Positions 18,268-27,030 of a stretch of 64,000 nt of DNA are shown here, one piece after another (position 1 is the stretch's first letter; each line of letters begins with the position of its first letter). The position numbers and the translations under genes were made by a program. The DNA lies in assembly GCF_027923385.1 (NCBI RefSeq), contig NZ_BSEC01000001.1:2430501-2494500 (forward strand), in the 5' to 3' direction. This stretch comes from Methylocystis echinoides (lineage in GTDB: Bacteria; Pseudomonadota; Alphaproteobacteria; Rhizobiales; Beijerinckiaceae). Under the pieces are notes generated by a model. That model was not told where the DNA came from and did no database searches. It saw only the letters and a list, made by a program, of their open reading frames with translations.

Positions 18268-18438
18268 CTACTGATTCCAAGAACGCAACGCCCCACGCAA
18301 TGGCGCGGTCCACGAATAAGCCCCTGCCCTTTCGATCGAAACGCGCGCCGGCGCCGGCCGGCCGAAAAGCTCGCATAATCTCAGCAGCTCCGCCTTTGCC
18401 TCTTGCACCGTGTCTCCCGTGACGACTATTTCCAACAT
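18268..18438 (-). CDS. Small hypothetical protein
   Basis: A 56-residue frame beginning MLEIVVTGDTVQEAKAELLR and ending SWNQ. The start at 18,438 is supported by AGGAG eight bases upstream. It looks like a compact alpha/beta protein but I do not recognise a family. Nothing in the context suggests a role. Confidence 0.4.
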   Translation of the reverse strand: MLEIVVTGDTVQEAKAELLRLCELFGRPAPARVSIERAGAYSWTAPLRGALRSWNQ

Positions 18439-18560
18439 CTCCAAAGCTCCTAATTCAGCGACAACGCCGCAACAGTAGCGCGCGACTAAATACTTAGCAG
18501 TCAATTAGTTACGTAGGTTTTGCAGGCCGACAAAAGGCTGCAAATCGACAAGCGTGCTAT

Positions 18561-18695
18561 ATGGGTGAAATGAGAAGAGTCTTGAACGGCATTGCTTTTG
18601 CGGCCGGCGTTTTGGTGGCGCTGGCGGCCTGGCCTTTGGTCCCGCTTGTTCTAACGCTTGTCCTTATTGGCGTGGGCGCTGTGTATCTGCTCTGA
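18561..18695 (+). CDS. Tiny single-span membrane protein
   Basis: A 44-residue frame: short basic N-terminus (MGEMRRVLNG) followed by a continuous hydrophobic stretch (LAAWPLVPLVLTLVLIGVGA). An in-frame ATG at 18,570 is an equally possible start. No family is recognised; the existence as a gene rests on composition and frame only. Confidence 0.35.
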   Translation: MGEMRRVLNGIAFAAGVLVALAAWPLVPLVLTLVLIGVGAVYLL

Positions 18696-18756
18696 GCGCC
18701 CGCGATCGTGGTAGAAGCAGGCCCCCGGCGATTCATGCAGACAGGAGCGCGCCGGG

Positions 18757-19017
18757 ATGAACGACACAGCGCAAACAATCGACACGCCCCTTGAGCGCGA
18801 CGTTGCCGAGACCGCGCCGCCGCCGGGTGTTCCGTTGCTTGAGCTGGGGCTGCTTCAGTGCCGCTGGCCATTGGGCGATATTTGGAGCCGAACGGCGCCG
18901 GTCACTGATCTCTTTTGCGGAGAGCCGACGCGCGAGGGCTCCAGCTTTTTCCTCCCGTGTCGCAAGCGCGCCTATCTGCCCCGCAAGGCCCATACGGCCG
19001 CAGCGCGGCCAATATGA
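18757..19017 (+). CDS. GcrA-like C-terminal zinc-binding domain protein
   Basis: An 86-residue protein whose middle reads LLQCRWPLGD and then LFCGEPTREGSSFF and RAYLP. This matches the C-terminal part of GcrA, the alphaproteobacterial cell-cycle regulator (CRWPIGD ... FCG ... YC..H...AY). The N-terminal DNA-binding part of GcrA is missing, and the last Cys-x-x-His pair is altered to LPC. Such stand-alone GcrA tails occur on phages and islands. AGGAG lies about nine bases upstream of the ATG. It could compete with host GcrA or be a remnant. Confidence 0.6.
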   Translation: MNDTAQTIDTPLERDVAETAPPPGVPLLELGLLQCRWPLGDIWSRTAPVTDLFCGEPTREGSSFFLPCRKRAYLPRKAHTAAARPI

Positions 19018-19113
19018 CGGCCGTTCCCTAGACGCCCAGGAATTCCCGCGCATCGCCGATGGCGCGCTCAAGAGCAGCGCAGACATGGGCCGGCAGCATC
19101 CTGTTTAAGACGA

Positions 19114-19317
19114 TCAGAGCTCGCGATCTGCCATGCGTTGCACTTCCGATTGGGCGCTGGCGACATTGTTAATCACTTTCACGTTGACGCCGACGATCCG
19201 CGGGTTTCGTACAATATCGCTCAGCACAAGCAACAGCACGAGATTAAAACGCCGCCAGATGCGAGCGCACCTCAAAGGCGGCGCGCCTCGGTTTCGGTCA
19301 GCAATTGTTGCAACCAC
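19114..19317 (-). CDS. Possible fragment related to DUF421 proteins
   Basis: A 67-residue frame containing FNLVLLLVLSDIVRN, close to FDFVLLLVLSETVQN in the DUF421 protein encoded at 27,711 in the same island. The rest does not match. It overlaps the 3' end of the dioxygenase-like gene. Either a decayed relative or chance similarity in a hydrophobic helix. Confidence 0.25.
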   Translation of the reverse strand: MVATIADRNRGAPPLRCARIWRRFNLVLLLVLSDIVRNPRIVGVNVKVINNVASAQSEVQRMADREL

Positions 19318-20390
19318 CGCATATAGGGCGTTCCCCCGGTTCCCCTGGGATCGTCGGTTCGGCGGTTGATATAGTCCTCGGCCCAGCCGTAATGGACGCG
19401 ACGGAAGGAGGCCATGGCGTCCAATATGGCGTTGAAAACCTCCCGATACGCCGGCGCGCCAATATCGGGCAGGGCCGCGACCTCCTTGATCAGCGTCCGA
19501 TGTTCGGCCGGCATGTAGGCGCGCATGTCGTCGAGATGGTCTGTGAGAATGGAGCGGCGGTGCGCGATCTTCATGAAAGCGACGAGCATCGGCATGATGC
19601 TGCTTTGCGCGCCCGTTTCGCCGCGAAACTGCATCGGCGCGGTATCAGCGCCTTCATAGGCGACGCCGTCGAAAAAGCGGATATACGGCCGGAAAGTCTT
19701 GTAATAGAGCTTGGGGTCCATGTGCTCGGGAATGCGCTTGAGGGTTTCAACCTGTCGCCTCACCGCGCCCTCAATCCGCCAAAGCTCCCGGTTGAGGTCA
19801 GCGTTCGCGTCCTGTGCAAGCTTCCGTTTCACATTTGCGATCGCGGCCAGAATTTCGGCGGCGATGGACTCGATCTCGACATGCACCAGGATAAACCAGC
19901 GCTCGTCATACATGTGGACGAAGTTCTGGATCGTGTCGATGTTGCCAAGCGCGATCGGCCCATCCTTGCGGAAGCGTTTCCAATTATAGAGGGCATAACC
20001 GTCGTAACTGAGGATGGGCGGGCGCCGCAGGCGTTGCGCCACGTCGATAAGCGGTGCTGCAATGTTGCCGGGAAGCGTCTCCACCGGCTCCTCGCCGACC
20101 TGGTTAACGTAGGCGGAGGCCAAAAAGCCGATACGCACGTAATAGAGGCGCAGCAGCGGTAAAGTCTCCACTGAGACGCGAGTCTGCCATGGCGGAAGGC
20201 GCAGGCCGCGCGCATAGCTGCGAAACCCCTTGTCATAAAGCAGGCTTGGCAGGTCGCGACCAATCTCGTCGAGCGGCGCGTAAGGCGAGCCGCAGGGGAA
20301 CGCCGTCAATGGATCAGCTTTCGGAAGGAAGCCGCGCAAGGCGTATTCCGACTTCAAGAGCTCGCCGTCATGAGGCGCGCGGAACGACAA
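19272..20390 (-). CDS. Indoleamine 2,3-dioxygenase family protein
   Basis: A 372-residue heme dioxygenase-family protein; known members open the indole ring of tryptophan to N-formylkynurenine. Seen: RIGFLASAYVNQ, LPGNIAAPL, PPILSYDGYALYNW, the active-site region MQFRGETGAQSSI, MRAYMPAEHR, a candidate proximal heme His (H333 in RRVHYGWAEDYI) and the C-terminal GTGGTPYM loop that closes over substrate. Length equals the family norm. The start is TTG at 20,390 after GAGGCGAGAAG. No kynurenine-pathway gene is adjacent, so the substrate (tryptophan or another indole, as with PrnB relatives) is open. Confidence 0.83.
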   Translation of the reverse strand: MSFRAPHDGELLKSEYALRGFLPKADPLTAFPCGSPYAPLDEIGRDLPSLLYDKGFRSYARGLRLPPWQTRVSVETLPLLRLYYVRIGFLASAYVNQVGEEPVETLPGNIAAPLIDVAQRLRRPPILSYDGYALYNWKRFRKDGPIALGNIDTIQNFVHMYDERWFILVHVEIESIAAEILAAIANVKRKLAQDANADLNRELWRIEGAVRRQVETLKRIPEHMDPKLYYKTFRPYIRFFDGVAYEGADTAPMQFRGETGAQSSIMPMLVAFMKIAHRRSILTDHLDDMRAYMPAEHRTLIKEVAALPDIGAPAYREVFNAILDAMASFRRVHYGWAEDYINRRTDDPRGTGGTPYMRWLQQLLTETEARRL

Positions 20391-20679
20391 CTTCTCGCCT
20401 CTTTCGTCAACAACCAGTTTGGCTTCGCCTTTCGCGGCGCGTCTTTGGCTTTCTGCCGTTCACATAGCGCAGAAGCGGGTCTCAGCAATTCGAAGAGGCG
20501 TCACGGACCGTCGGAACGCCGCGTCCATGGTCGCGGCGCCAGGGGCTGTTAGCGTTCTCGAAGGACTGCGCTTGTGGCGTAGCCCTTCTTCATCCAGGAG
20601 ACCCTCATCGGAACATCCTCTGGCGCCGCCTTCTGACCAACACAGACGGTCGCGCCCGAAGGCGCCGCTCCAGAGGCTG
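20391..20679. other. Intergenic, no gene seen
   Basis: About 290 bases between the SulP gene and the dioxygenase gene on the same strand. The open frames crossing it are antisense shadows of SulP. It probably holds the dioxygenase promoter and the end of the SulP transcript, but no clear hairpin was found. Confidence 0.4.
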
Positions 20680-22428
20680 TTAAGTTGGTCGCGTCGCCCC
20701 CCTGCCCCGCGCGCGATGATCCGGGTGCATCTCATCATACTCGGCAAGCGCGTCATCAACACTCGAGGCGTAGCCGACTTGCGGCGAGACGAGGCCGTAC
20801 AACTGCAGGGCGCGCCGGATCTCCGGGCTAGCTCCGGTCACAAAAAGGCGCACCCCTCGGCGCTGCGCTTTATGCGCCAGCCCTTCCATGACATTCGCCC
20901 CCGTCGAATCCAGGAAGGGAACCGCCGAGAAATCGACGATCAGCGCCTTATAGCCATCGGAGATGCGGTCGAGAACAGACCCAATCGACGCGGCCGCTCC
21001 GAAGAAAAACGCGCCGGCGATCCGGTAGACGACAATCTGCGGGTCGGAGGAGCGCAACTCGTCGTATGGCCCGCCCTCTTCCGCGTCGGGCGCGTCCTCG
21101 CCGACGAACGGCCGATGACTCTGAACCTCCGTCGCCTCCGACATTCTGTGGATGAACAGAACGGAGCCCAGCGCAAAGCCGACGACGATGGCTTCGCTCA
21201 AATCACGGAAAATGGTGAGGAAGAAGGTCGCAGCCAGAACGGTGGCGTCGCCCCAGCCGGATCGCACCAGCACCGCGATCGCCGGCCGCTCGATCATATT
21301 CCAGGAGACGATTACCAGCACTCCCGCCAGCGCGGCGAGAGGAATGTAGGCCGCCAGCGGCGCGGCGAGCAGCATGAAGAGCAGCAAGAAGACGGCATGC
21401 AGCATGCCGGCGACCGGCCCGTGCGCGCCGGCCCTGACATTCGTCGCCGTGCGCGCGATCGTGCCGGTGACGCAGAAGCCGCCAAAGAGCGCCGAACCAA
21501 TATTCGCCGCGCCCTGCGCGACGAGTTCGCAATTCGAGCGATGGCGCCGCCCCGTCATGCCGTCCGCCACGACGGCGGAGAGCAGCGACTCGATCGCGCC
21601 AAGAAGCGCAAAGGATGCGGCGGCGGGCAACACGGCCAGGATCCTCTCAAAGGACAGATCGGGCAGCGTCGGGGACGGCACGGCGCTCGGGATGCCGCCG
21701 AACTTCGAGCCGATGGTCGCAACCGGGAGATCGAAGCCCGCAGTCGTCGCGGCGGCCACGGCGACGGCGATGAGCATGCCGGGCCAATGCGGGCGCGCAA
21801 ATTTCAGCGCGACGATCGTTGCGATGGTCGTCGCCGAAAGGGCCAAGGCCGCCGGCGTGATCGTCGGCGCCGCAGCCCCCAGCATTGGGAGTTTTTCCAT
21901 GAGCGGCCCCGGCTCGCCCGCCGAGAGGGTCAGCCCGAGAAGCTCCTTCAGCTGGCTCGCGAATATGATGACGGCAATGCCTGCGGTGAAGCCAACCGTC
22001 ACCGGGAATGGAATGAATTTGATGAAGGTTCCGAGACGCAGCAGGCCCATCGCGACCAGGATCAGCCCGGAGAGGAAAGTTGCGAGGATCAACCCCTCAA
22101 CGCCATGGGCGGCGACCACGGTGGACACCAGAACGATGAACGCGCCCGCCGGTCCGCCAATCTGAAAGCGCGAGCCGCCGAGCAGCGAAACCAGGAAGCC
22201 GCCGACGATGCCGGTGTAAAGGCCCTGCGCCGGGCTTACGCCGGCGGCGATCGCAATCGCCATCGACAAGGGCAGCGCCACGATGGCGACGGTCAAGCCA
22301 GCAATGGCGTCGGCGCGTAGATGTGCGAGGCCGTAACCCTCTTTGAACACCGTCGCCAGCTTCGGCATGAAAAGTTGGCCAAAGCGCGCCGCCTTGCCCG
22401 CATCGCGCTCTCCAAAGTCAACGTACAC
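20680..22428 (-). CDS. SulP-family anion permease with STAS domain
   Basis: A 582-residue transporter of the SLC26/SulP family, which carries sulfate, bicarbonate or other anions. The first half shows the family signature (DAIAGLTVAIVALPLSMAIA, GVSPAQGLYTGIVGGF, GGSRFQIGGPAGAF), with 10-12 further hydrophobic segments. The C-terminal STAS domain (about 450-560) includes LIVDFSAVPFLDSTGANVM. The start is GTG at 22,428, eight bases after GGGGAGG. With the hybrid kinase upstream, the second SulP and a carbonic anhydrase in the same island, bicarbonate is as likely a substrate as sulfate. Confidence 0.9.
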   Translation of the reverse strand: MYVDFGERDAGKAARFGQLFMPKLATVFKEGYGLAHLRADAIAGLTVAIVALPLSMAIAIAAGVSPAQGLYTGIVGGFLVSLLGGSRFQIGGPAGAFIVLVSTVVAAHGVEGLILATFLSGLILVAMGLLRLGTFIKFIPFPVTVGFTAGIAVIIFASQLKELLGLTLSAGEPGPLMEKLPMLGAAAPTITPAALALSATTIATIVALKFARPHWPGMLIAVAVAAATTAGFDLPVATIGSKFGGIPSAVPSPTLPDLSFERILAVLPAAASFALLGAIESLLSAVVADGMTGRRHRSNCELVAQGAANIGSALFGGFCVTGTIARTATNVRAGAHGPVAGMLHAVFLLLFMLLAAPLAAYIPLAALAGVLVIVSWNMIERPAIAVLVRSGWGDATVLAATFFLTIFRDLSEAIVVGFALGSVLFIHRMSEATEVQSHRPFVGEDAPDAEEGGPYDELRSSDPQIVVYRIAGAFFFGAAASIGSVLDRISDGYKALIVDFSAVPFLDSTGANVMEGLAHKAQRRGVRLFVTGASPEIRRALQLYGLVSPQVGYASSVDDALAEYDEMHPDHRARGRGATRPT

Positions 22429-22675
22429 TTATCGACCTCCCCACCCTACGCTCGCCGCCGTCGACATTGCGGCGGCGCCATCAACATATGGAATTAATCG
22501 CTCGATCGCAGTATCCTTGGCGCCATTGCGATAAGGCTTCGAAGAGCGCGTGCGTTCTGCCTCGGTCGAAGACGAGACCCGCAGGGTTCCGCGCCGAGCC
22601 TCTCCCGAGCGTGCTGCTCCCCAGCCGAGGCGTCGCGAGCTTCGCCGCTCCAACACCAAAATGGAAACCGGGTGG

Positions 22676-24526
22676 TTAGTCCGTTCTTTGCGGCGTGTCG
22701 AAAGCGCTGCGCACAGCTTGCGCGAACTCAACAAGGGTGAATGGCTTGCTGAGCACTCTGGCGCTGCGCCGCAGATCCCGTCCAAGGAGGAAGGAACGCG
22801 GATAACCCGTCACATACAAGACCTGGAGGTTGTGCCTGCGAAACACGGCTTCTCTCGACAGTTTCGCGCCGTCCATGCCGGGCATCACCACATCTGTGAT
22901 CAGCAGATTGATCTCCGGGTGCGCTCTTAGCGTCGAAAGCGCTGAGGGGCCGTCTTCCGCCTCGAACGTCGTATAGCCCAGCTCCCGGGCGGCCAGCGCC
23001 GTCATCCGCCGGGCGCTTTCATCATCATCGACAATGAGCAGCGCGTCTTCAGGCTTGCCCAATAGAAGGCTGGAAGCGGCGGCATCGGTTTCTTTTGTAG
23101 AAGAAACCTCGCCGAGGAACCGCGGAAAGAGCAGCTTGACGCTCGTCCCGCGTCCCGGCTCCGAGTATATTTTCAAGTGGCCGTTCGATTGCTTGACGAA
23201 ACCGTGAACCTGGGAAAGCCCCAGGCCGGTTCCTTTCCCCACAGGTTTGGTGGTGAAAAACGGATCGAAGGCGCGAGCGGCAACCAGTGGCGTCATGCCT
23301 TCGCCCGTATCCGTGACCGAGATCAGGACATATTGGCCGGGTTCGACATCGGGGTGCTTCGCCCGATATCGCGCGTCAATGACGGCGTTCTCGGTAGAAA
23401 TGATCAGGCGCCCACCTTGCGGCATAGCGTCCCGGGCGTTTACCGCCAGATTGAGAAGAGCATTCTCCAGCTCATGCCCGTCAATATAGGTGCGCCACAG
23501 CCCGTCGGCCAGATGCGTCTCGATTTCGACACTTGCGCCCAAGGTCCGCTTCAAGATCTGTGACAAGCCCTCGATCAGCTCATTAGGATCAACGGCTTTT
23601 GGATCGAGTGGCTGTTCGCGCGAAAAGGCCAGCAGACGACGCACGAGCCGCGCCGCTCGATCCGCGCTCCCCTCGGCGGATCGACAGAGCTCTTCACAGC
23701 CTGGGACCCCTTCGGCTCTCCGCCGCAATATGTTCAAGCTGGCGACGATGACCGCGAGCTGGTTATTGAAGTCATGCGCGATTCCCCCGGCAAGATGTCC
23801 GAGGGCTTCAAGCTTTTGGGATTGGCGAAGTTGGGCCTCGGCTTGCAGGCGAAGGCCCGATTGTTCGACCACCTGCTCGTAAGCTTGTTTGAGATCGCGG
23901 AGCTGCTTTTGGGACTTAAACAGGGTGTAAAGCCCACTTCCCGCAATCGCCAGAAACAAGAAACCATATGCGATTTCCTTGACTTCCGAGGTGGCCAGAT
24001 AGGCTTGTTCGCGTTCGTGGAAGACCCGCGCCTCCTCCTGTCTCATTTGATCAAGAAGAAGGTTGATCCTGTCCATAAGCCTCTTGCCACGACCCGACCG
24101 CACCTTTGCCACCGCGTCCTTGGCCTGGCCTTCTTTCATGGTCTGGACACGGTCCTCCAGGACGTCGATACGCTCCTTCGCGAGGGGCGCGACTTTTTCA
24201 AGCGCTTCCCTCTGTTGGGCACTATCGCCGAGCAGATCGCGTAAGTCCCCAATCACGGCATCCATCTTTGCTTTGAGCTTTTCAAGAGGTGCGAGATACG
24301 CTTCGTCGCCGGTGAGAAGGAAGCCGCGCTCGCCGCTTTCAGCCGCGCGGAGCAGCGCTTCAAGCCGATCGAGCTTGCTTTCCACGGCGATGGTGCGCCG
24401 AACCCAGGCGGCGGCATGCCGCTGCGCCGTCTCTGTCCCGATCGTTCCAAGCAAGAGGAACGCCGTAATCGCCAAAACGAACACGCCCCAGAACACTTTG
24501 CTGGGAGCGGGCGCGTCTGACGTCAT
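22676..24526 (-). CDS. CHASE3 hybrid sensor histidine kinase with C-terminal receiver
   Basis: A 616-residue membrane sensor. TM1 lies near residues 10-30, followed by a periplasmic CHASE3 domain (SGERGFLLTGDEAYLAPLEK), TM2 near 185-205 and a coiled coil. The kinase core has phosphoacceptor His251 in GGIAHDFNNQLA, N-box NLAVNARDAMP, and G-boxes DTGEGM and GKGTGLGLSQVHG. The C-terminal receiver contains LLITDVVMPGMDG with the phospho-Asp. No separate DNA-binding response regulator is encoded beside it, so output is probably through an unlinked partner. AGGAG precedes the ATG by about ten bases. Confidence 0.92.
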   Translation of the reverse strand: MTSDAPAPSKVFWGVFVLAITAFLLLGTIGTETAQRHAAAWVRRTIAVESKLDRLEALLRAAESGERGFLLTGDEAYLAPLEKLKAKMDAVIGDLRDLLGDSAQQREALEKVAPLAKERIDVLEDRVQTMKEGQAKDAVAKVRSGRGKRLMDRINLLLDQMRQEEARVFHEREQAYLATSEVKEIAYGFLFLAIAGSGLYTLFKSQKQLRDLKQAYEQVVEQSGLRLQAEAQLRQSQKLEALGHLAGGIAHDFNNQLAVIVASLNILRRRAEGVPGCEELCRSAEGSADRAARLVRRLLAFSREQPLDPKAVDPNELIEGLSQILKRTLGASVEIETHLADGLWRTYIDGHELENALLNLAVNARDAMPQGGRLIISTENAVIDARYRAKHPDVEPGQYVLISVTDTGEGMTPLVAARAFDPFFTTKPVGKGTGLGLSQVHGFVKQSNGHLKIYSEPGRGTSVKLLFPRFLGEVSSTKETDAAASSLLLGKPEDALLIVDDDESARRMTALAARELGYTTFEAEDGPSALSTLRAHPEINLLITDVVMPGMDGAKLSREAVFRRHNLQVLYVTGYPRSFLLGRDLRRSARVLSKPFTLVEFAQAVRSAFDTPQRTD

Positions 24527-24764
24527 TGCAGGTCAGCTCCTAGCGGCGCGACGCTCCGCCGCGCACGGGCTTGCTCAAGCATGCCATTTAAGAAGGAGCG
24601 TTCCAAGGGGTCAAGGAAGCGCTACATCGGCTCGCTGGCGGAGTCGCAGCGGACGCATGCTGGCGTCGTGGCATCTGGAGCACATCCCGCCTCAGCGCGC
24701 AGCTGAAATGGCGCAGATCAGTGGCAGTCGCTGAGTGCGGGCGATAGACACTCGCGCCGCTCAG

Positions 24765-25229
24765 TCACGCTTCGCCTGCATGTTCCTTGCCTTCTTCCAC
24801 TTTGAAAGGGGTGATGAACTTGAGCGTCACAAAAGTCATCAGCGCAATGGCGATCGCAACGTCGTAGCTGCCGAGTGCGACGGCTGCGCCGACCGCGCCT
24901 GTGGCCCAGAGGCTAGCAGCCGTCGCCGTGCCATGAACCGTGGCTCCTGTCTTGAGGATCGCGCCGCCGCCGATAAAACCAATGCCGGTGATGACGCCCT
25001 CCAAGATGCGCGCAATTCCCTCCGGGGAATTGACGAGCAGCGACTCGGCCGCCTGAATGAAGCCGCAGGCGGCGATTGCAACAAGCGGAAAGGTTCTCAG
25101 GCCGGCGCTGCGGTCTCCCTGTTCCCGATCCCAGGCGATCGGCAGGGCGAGGGCATAGGCTGCGCCGAGAGCGGCAAGATGTGGAAGAATCTGGAAGCTG
25201 TCCACTGTCGTATCCCTTCGGTCGCGCAT
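24765..25229 (-). CDS. MgtC/SapB family membrane protein
   Basis: About 154 residues with four hydrophobic segments. Signature: LPIAWDREQGDRSAGLRTFPLVAIA, GVITGIGFIGGGAI and TGATVHGTATAASLWATGAVG, matching MgtC/SapB. Family members influence magnesium or phosphate homeostasis, membrane potential and ATP synthase activity. The start is uncertain: 25,229 gives a compact protein; an upstream ATG at 25,337 would overlap the stop of the preceding SulP gene by 11 bp. It is co-oriented with that gene and likely in its operon. Confidence 0.85.
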   Translation of the reverse strand: MRDRRDTTVDSFQILPHLAALGAAYALALPIAWDREQGDRSAGLRTFPLVAIAACGFIQAAESLLVNSPEGIARILEGVITGIGFIGGGAILKTGATVHGTATAASLWATGAVGAAVALGSYDVAIAIALMTFVTLKFITPFKVEEGKEHAGEA

Positions 25230-25326
25230 GATCTGGGTAGCGCGCTCGCTGATTCCGCCCTCCGCGGACCCGGGCCGCAGCCACCAGCCGAGATAGCGGC
25301 GCGCCCCGAATGGAGATGCGCGCTCC

Positions 25327-26883
25327 TCAGGTCGCATTCGCCGGGCGCCATACCTTCTCGTCGAAGAGACGGTTCAATATGTCCCGGTCGAGTTGGAGAC
25401 GCCCGCCCGCGGCTTCGAAATTCTCGCCCCAGTCCACGAGCATCGTCAGACAGGCGTGATCGATATAGGTGAGTCGGCCCAGATGGATGTAGGCGTCATA
25501 GCCTGGCGGGATCCTTTCCAGAGCGGCCGCGAACCTCGGCAGGCGAATGAACGTCGCGGCGCCGTCGGGGTAGACATGCGCGACCCGGGCTGCCTCGTCC
25601 TTTTCAATCCGAATGGCGAGATGGGAGAAAGTATAGACGAGTCTCGCAAGCGACACGCCGATGCCGAGCAATATGCCCGTGAGAAGATCGAATCCGACGA
25701 CGCCTGCGAAGGTGACGCCGAAGACGATCGCCTCGATGCGATCCTGCCGCCACAGGCCTTTGGCGAAATCCACTTTCACCAGCTTCGCCCCGGTATAGAC
25801 GAGGATGGCGGCGAGTGCGGCGACGGGAATCATGCTGAGAAGTTGCGGCAACAGCAGGACGAAGAGCAGCATCCAGGCGCCGTGCAGGAAGGTGGACAGG
25901 CGCGTGCGCGCGCCCGCCATGACATTGGCGGAGGTGCGCACGATTACGCCGGTCAGCGGCAGGACGTTCAGGAGGCCGCACAGGAGATTGCCCATCCCCT
26001 GCGCGATGAGTTCGCGGCTGTAACCCGTGCGCTCGGCATGGCGCTGGAGGGAGTCCGCCGCCGTGGCGGTGAGCAGCGACTCGGCGCTTGCGACGAAAGC
26101 GAGCGACAGGCCGGCGAGCCACACGCCGGAGTCGCGCAGCGCGTCGAGATCGGAAAGGCTCGGCGCGCGCGCCGCGTCGAGCAGACGCTCCGGCACAGGC
26201 ACGCGCCTCACATCGAGATCGAATGTGGAGGCAGCCGCCGTGGCGGCGATGACGCCGAGCAGCGCGGCCGGCACGAGCCTGAGCGCCTTTGGCGCGAGCG
26301 CCGCCCACAGGGAGACAATCGCGATCGTCAGCAGGCCGATGAGAGCGGCAGGCCGATGCACGGGTTCGGTGACGCCTTTGAACACTGCTTCCGCGATGAA
26401 CCACAGATTGATGACTCCACCGAATTCCCGCCCCGTGCCGGGCGGAACGTCGTCGACCATGACGTGAAATTGCGAGGCGAAAATCAACACGCCGATGCCC
26501 GCGAGCATTCCCTGAATGAGCGCGGGCGACACGGCGCGGAATACCGGACCGAGGCGCAACAGCCCCGCAACGATCTGAACGAGGCCGCCGATCATCACGA
26601 TGGGTCCGAGCGTCTCGAAGCCGTATTTCTGAATGAACGCCGCGACCATTACGGTGAGGCCAGCGGCGGGGCCGCTCACCTGCAAGGGACTGCCCGAGAG
26701 CGGTCCGACGACAAGGCCGCCAATAATCGCCGTCACCAGACCCACAGAGGCGGCCTTTTCCATGGGCACGCCAGAGGCGATCGCAATGCCCATCGAAAGC
26801 GGCAGCGCCACCAGGAAAACCACAACGGACGCGAAAGCGTCATGCCCGAGTGATCGCGCGAGCGGCGCCTTCAACCGAAGCAT
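25327..26883 (-). CDS. SulP-family permease, probable bicarbonate transporter
   Basis: A 518-residue SLC26/SulP transporter. Seen: FASVVVFLVALPLSMGIAIASG, SGSPLQVSGPAAGL, LGPVFRAVSPALIQGMLAGIG, and a short degenerate STAS-like tail (about 430-510, YDAYIHLGRLTYIDHACL). It is divergently transcribed from a beta-carbonic anhydrase across 147 bp, the context of BicA-type bicarbonate carriers; substrate assignment is inference. ATG at 26,883 has a strong GGGAGGAG site, so an upstream in-frame start at 26,907 is rejected. Confidence 0.88.
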   Translation of the reverse strand: MLRLKAPLARSLGHDAFASVVVFLVALPLSMGIAIASGVPMEKAASVGLVTAIIGGLVVGPLSGSPLQVSGPAAGLTVMVAAFIQKYGFETLGPIVMIGGLVQIVAGLLRLGPVFRAVSPALIQGMLAGIGVLIFASQFHVMVDDVPPGTGREFGGVINLWFIAEAVFKGVTEPVHRPAALIGLLTIAIVSLWAALAPKALRLVPAALLGVIAATAAASTFDLDVRRVPVPERLLDAARAPSLSDLDALRDSGVWLAGLSLAFVASAESLLTATAADSLQRHAERTGYSRELIAQGMGNLLCGLLNVLPLTGVIVRTSANVMAGARTRLSTFLHGAWMLLFVLLLPQLLSMIPVAALAAILVYTGAKLVKVDFAKGLWRQDRIEAIVFGVTFAGVVGFDLLTGILLGIGVSLARLVYTFSHLAIRIEKDEAARVAHVYPDGAATFIRLPRFAAALERIPPGYDAYIHLGRLTYIDHACLTMLVDWGENFEAAGGRLQLDRDILNRLFDEKVWRPANAT

Positions 26884-27030
26884 GAGCTTCTCCTCCCGAC
26901 CCTGCAAATGTTTCCGAGGAGAAATAATGAGGGAACGTCCACTTACCAGTCTGGCGGCGACGAAAGCGGGAGGCCAGTGCTTGAATTCTTCTACGGAGCC
27001 TCAATTTTCATGAGGATCGCGGAGAGCGCC
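26884..27030. promoter_or_regulatory. Divergent promoter region, SulP2 / carbonic anhydrase
   Basis: A 147-bp spacer between two divergent starts whose products are functionally linked. Both ribosome-binding sites are visible at its ends. I could not single out a specific operator. Confidence 0.4.

Noticed and set aside
20419..22320. 633-residue plus-strand frame over the SulP gene
   Set aside because: Low-complexity Arg/Gly/Asp-rich antisense translation of a clear transporter.
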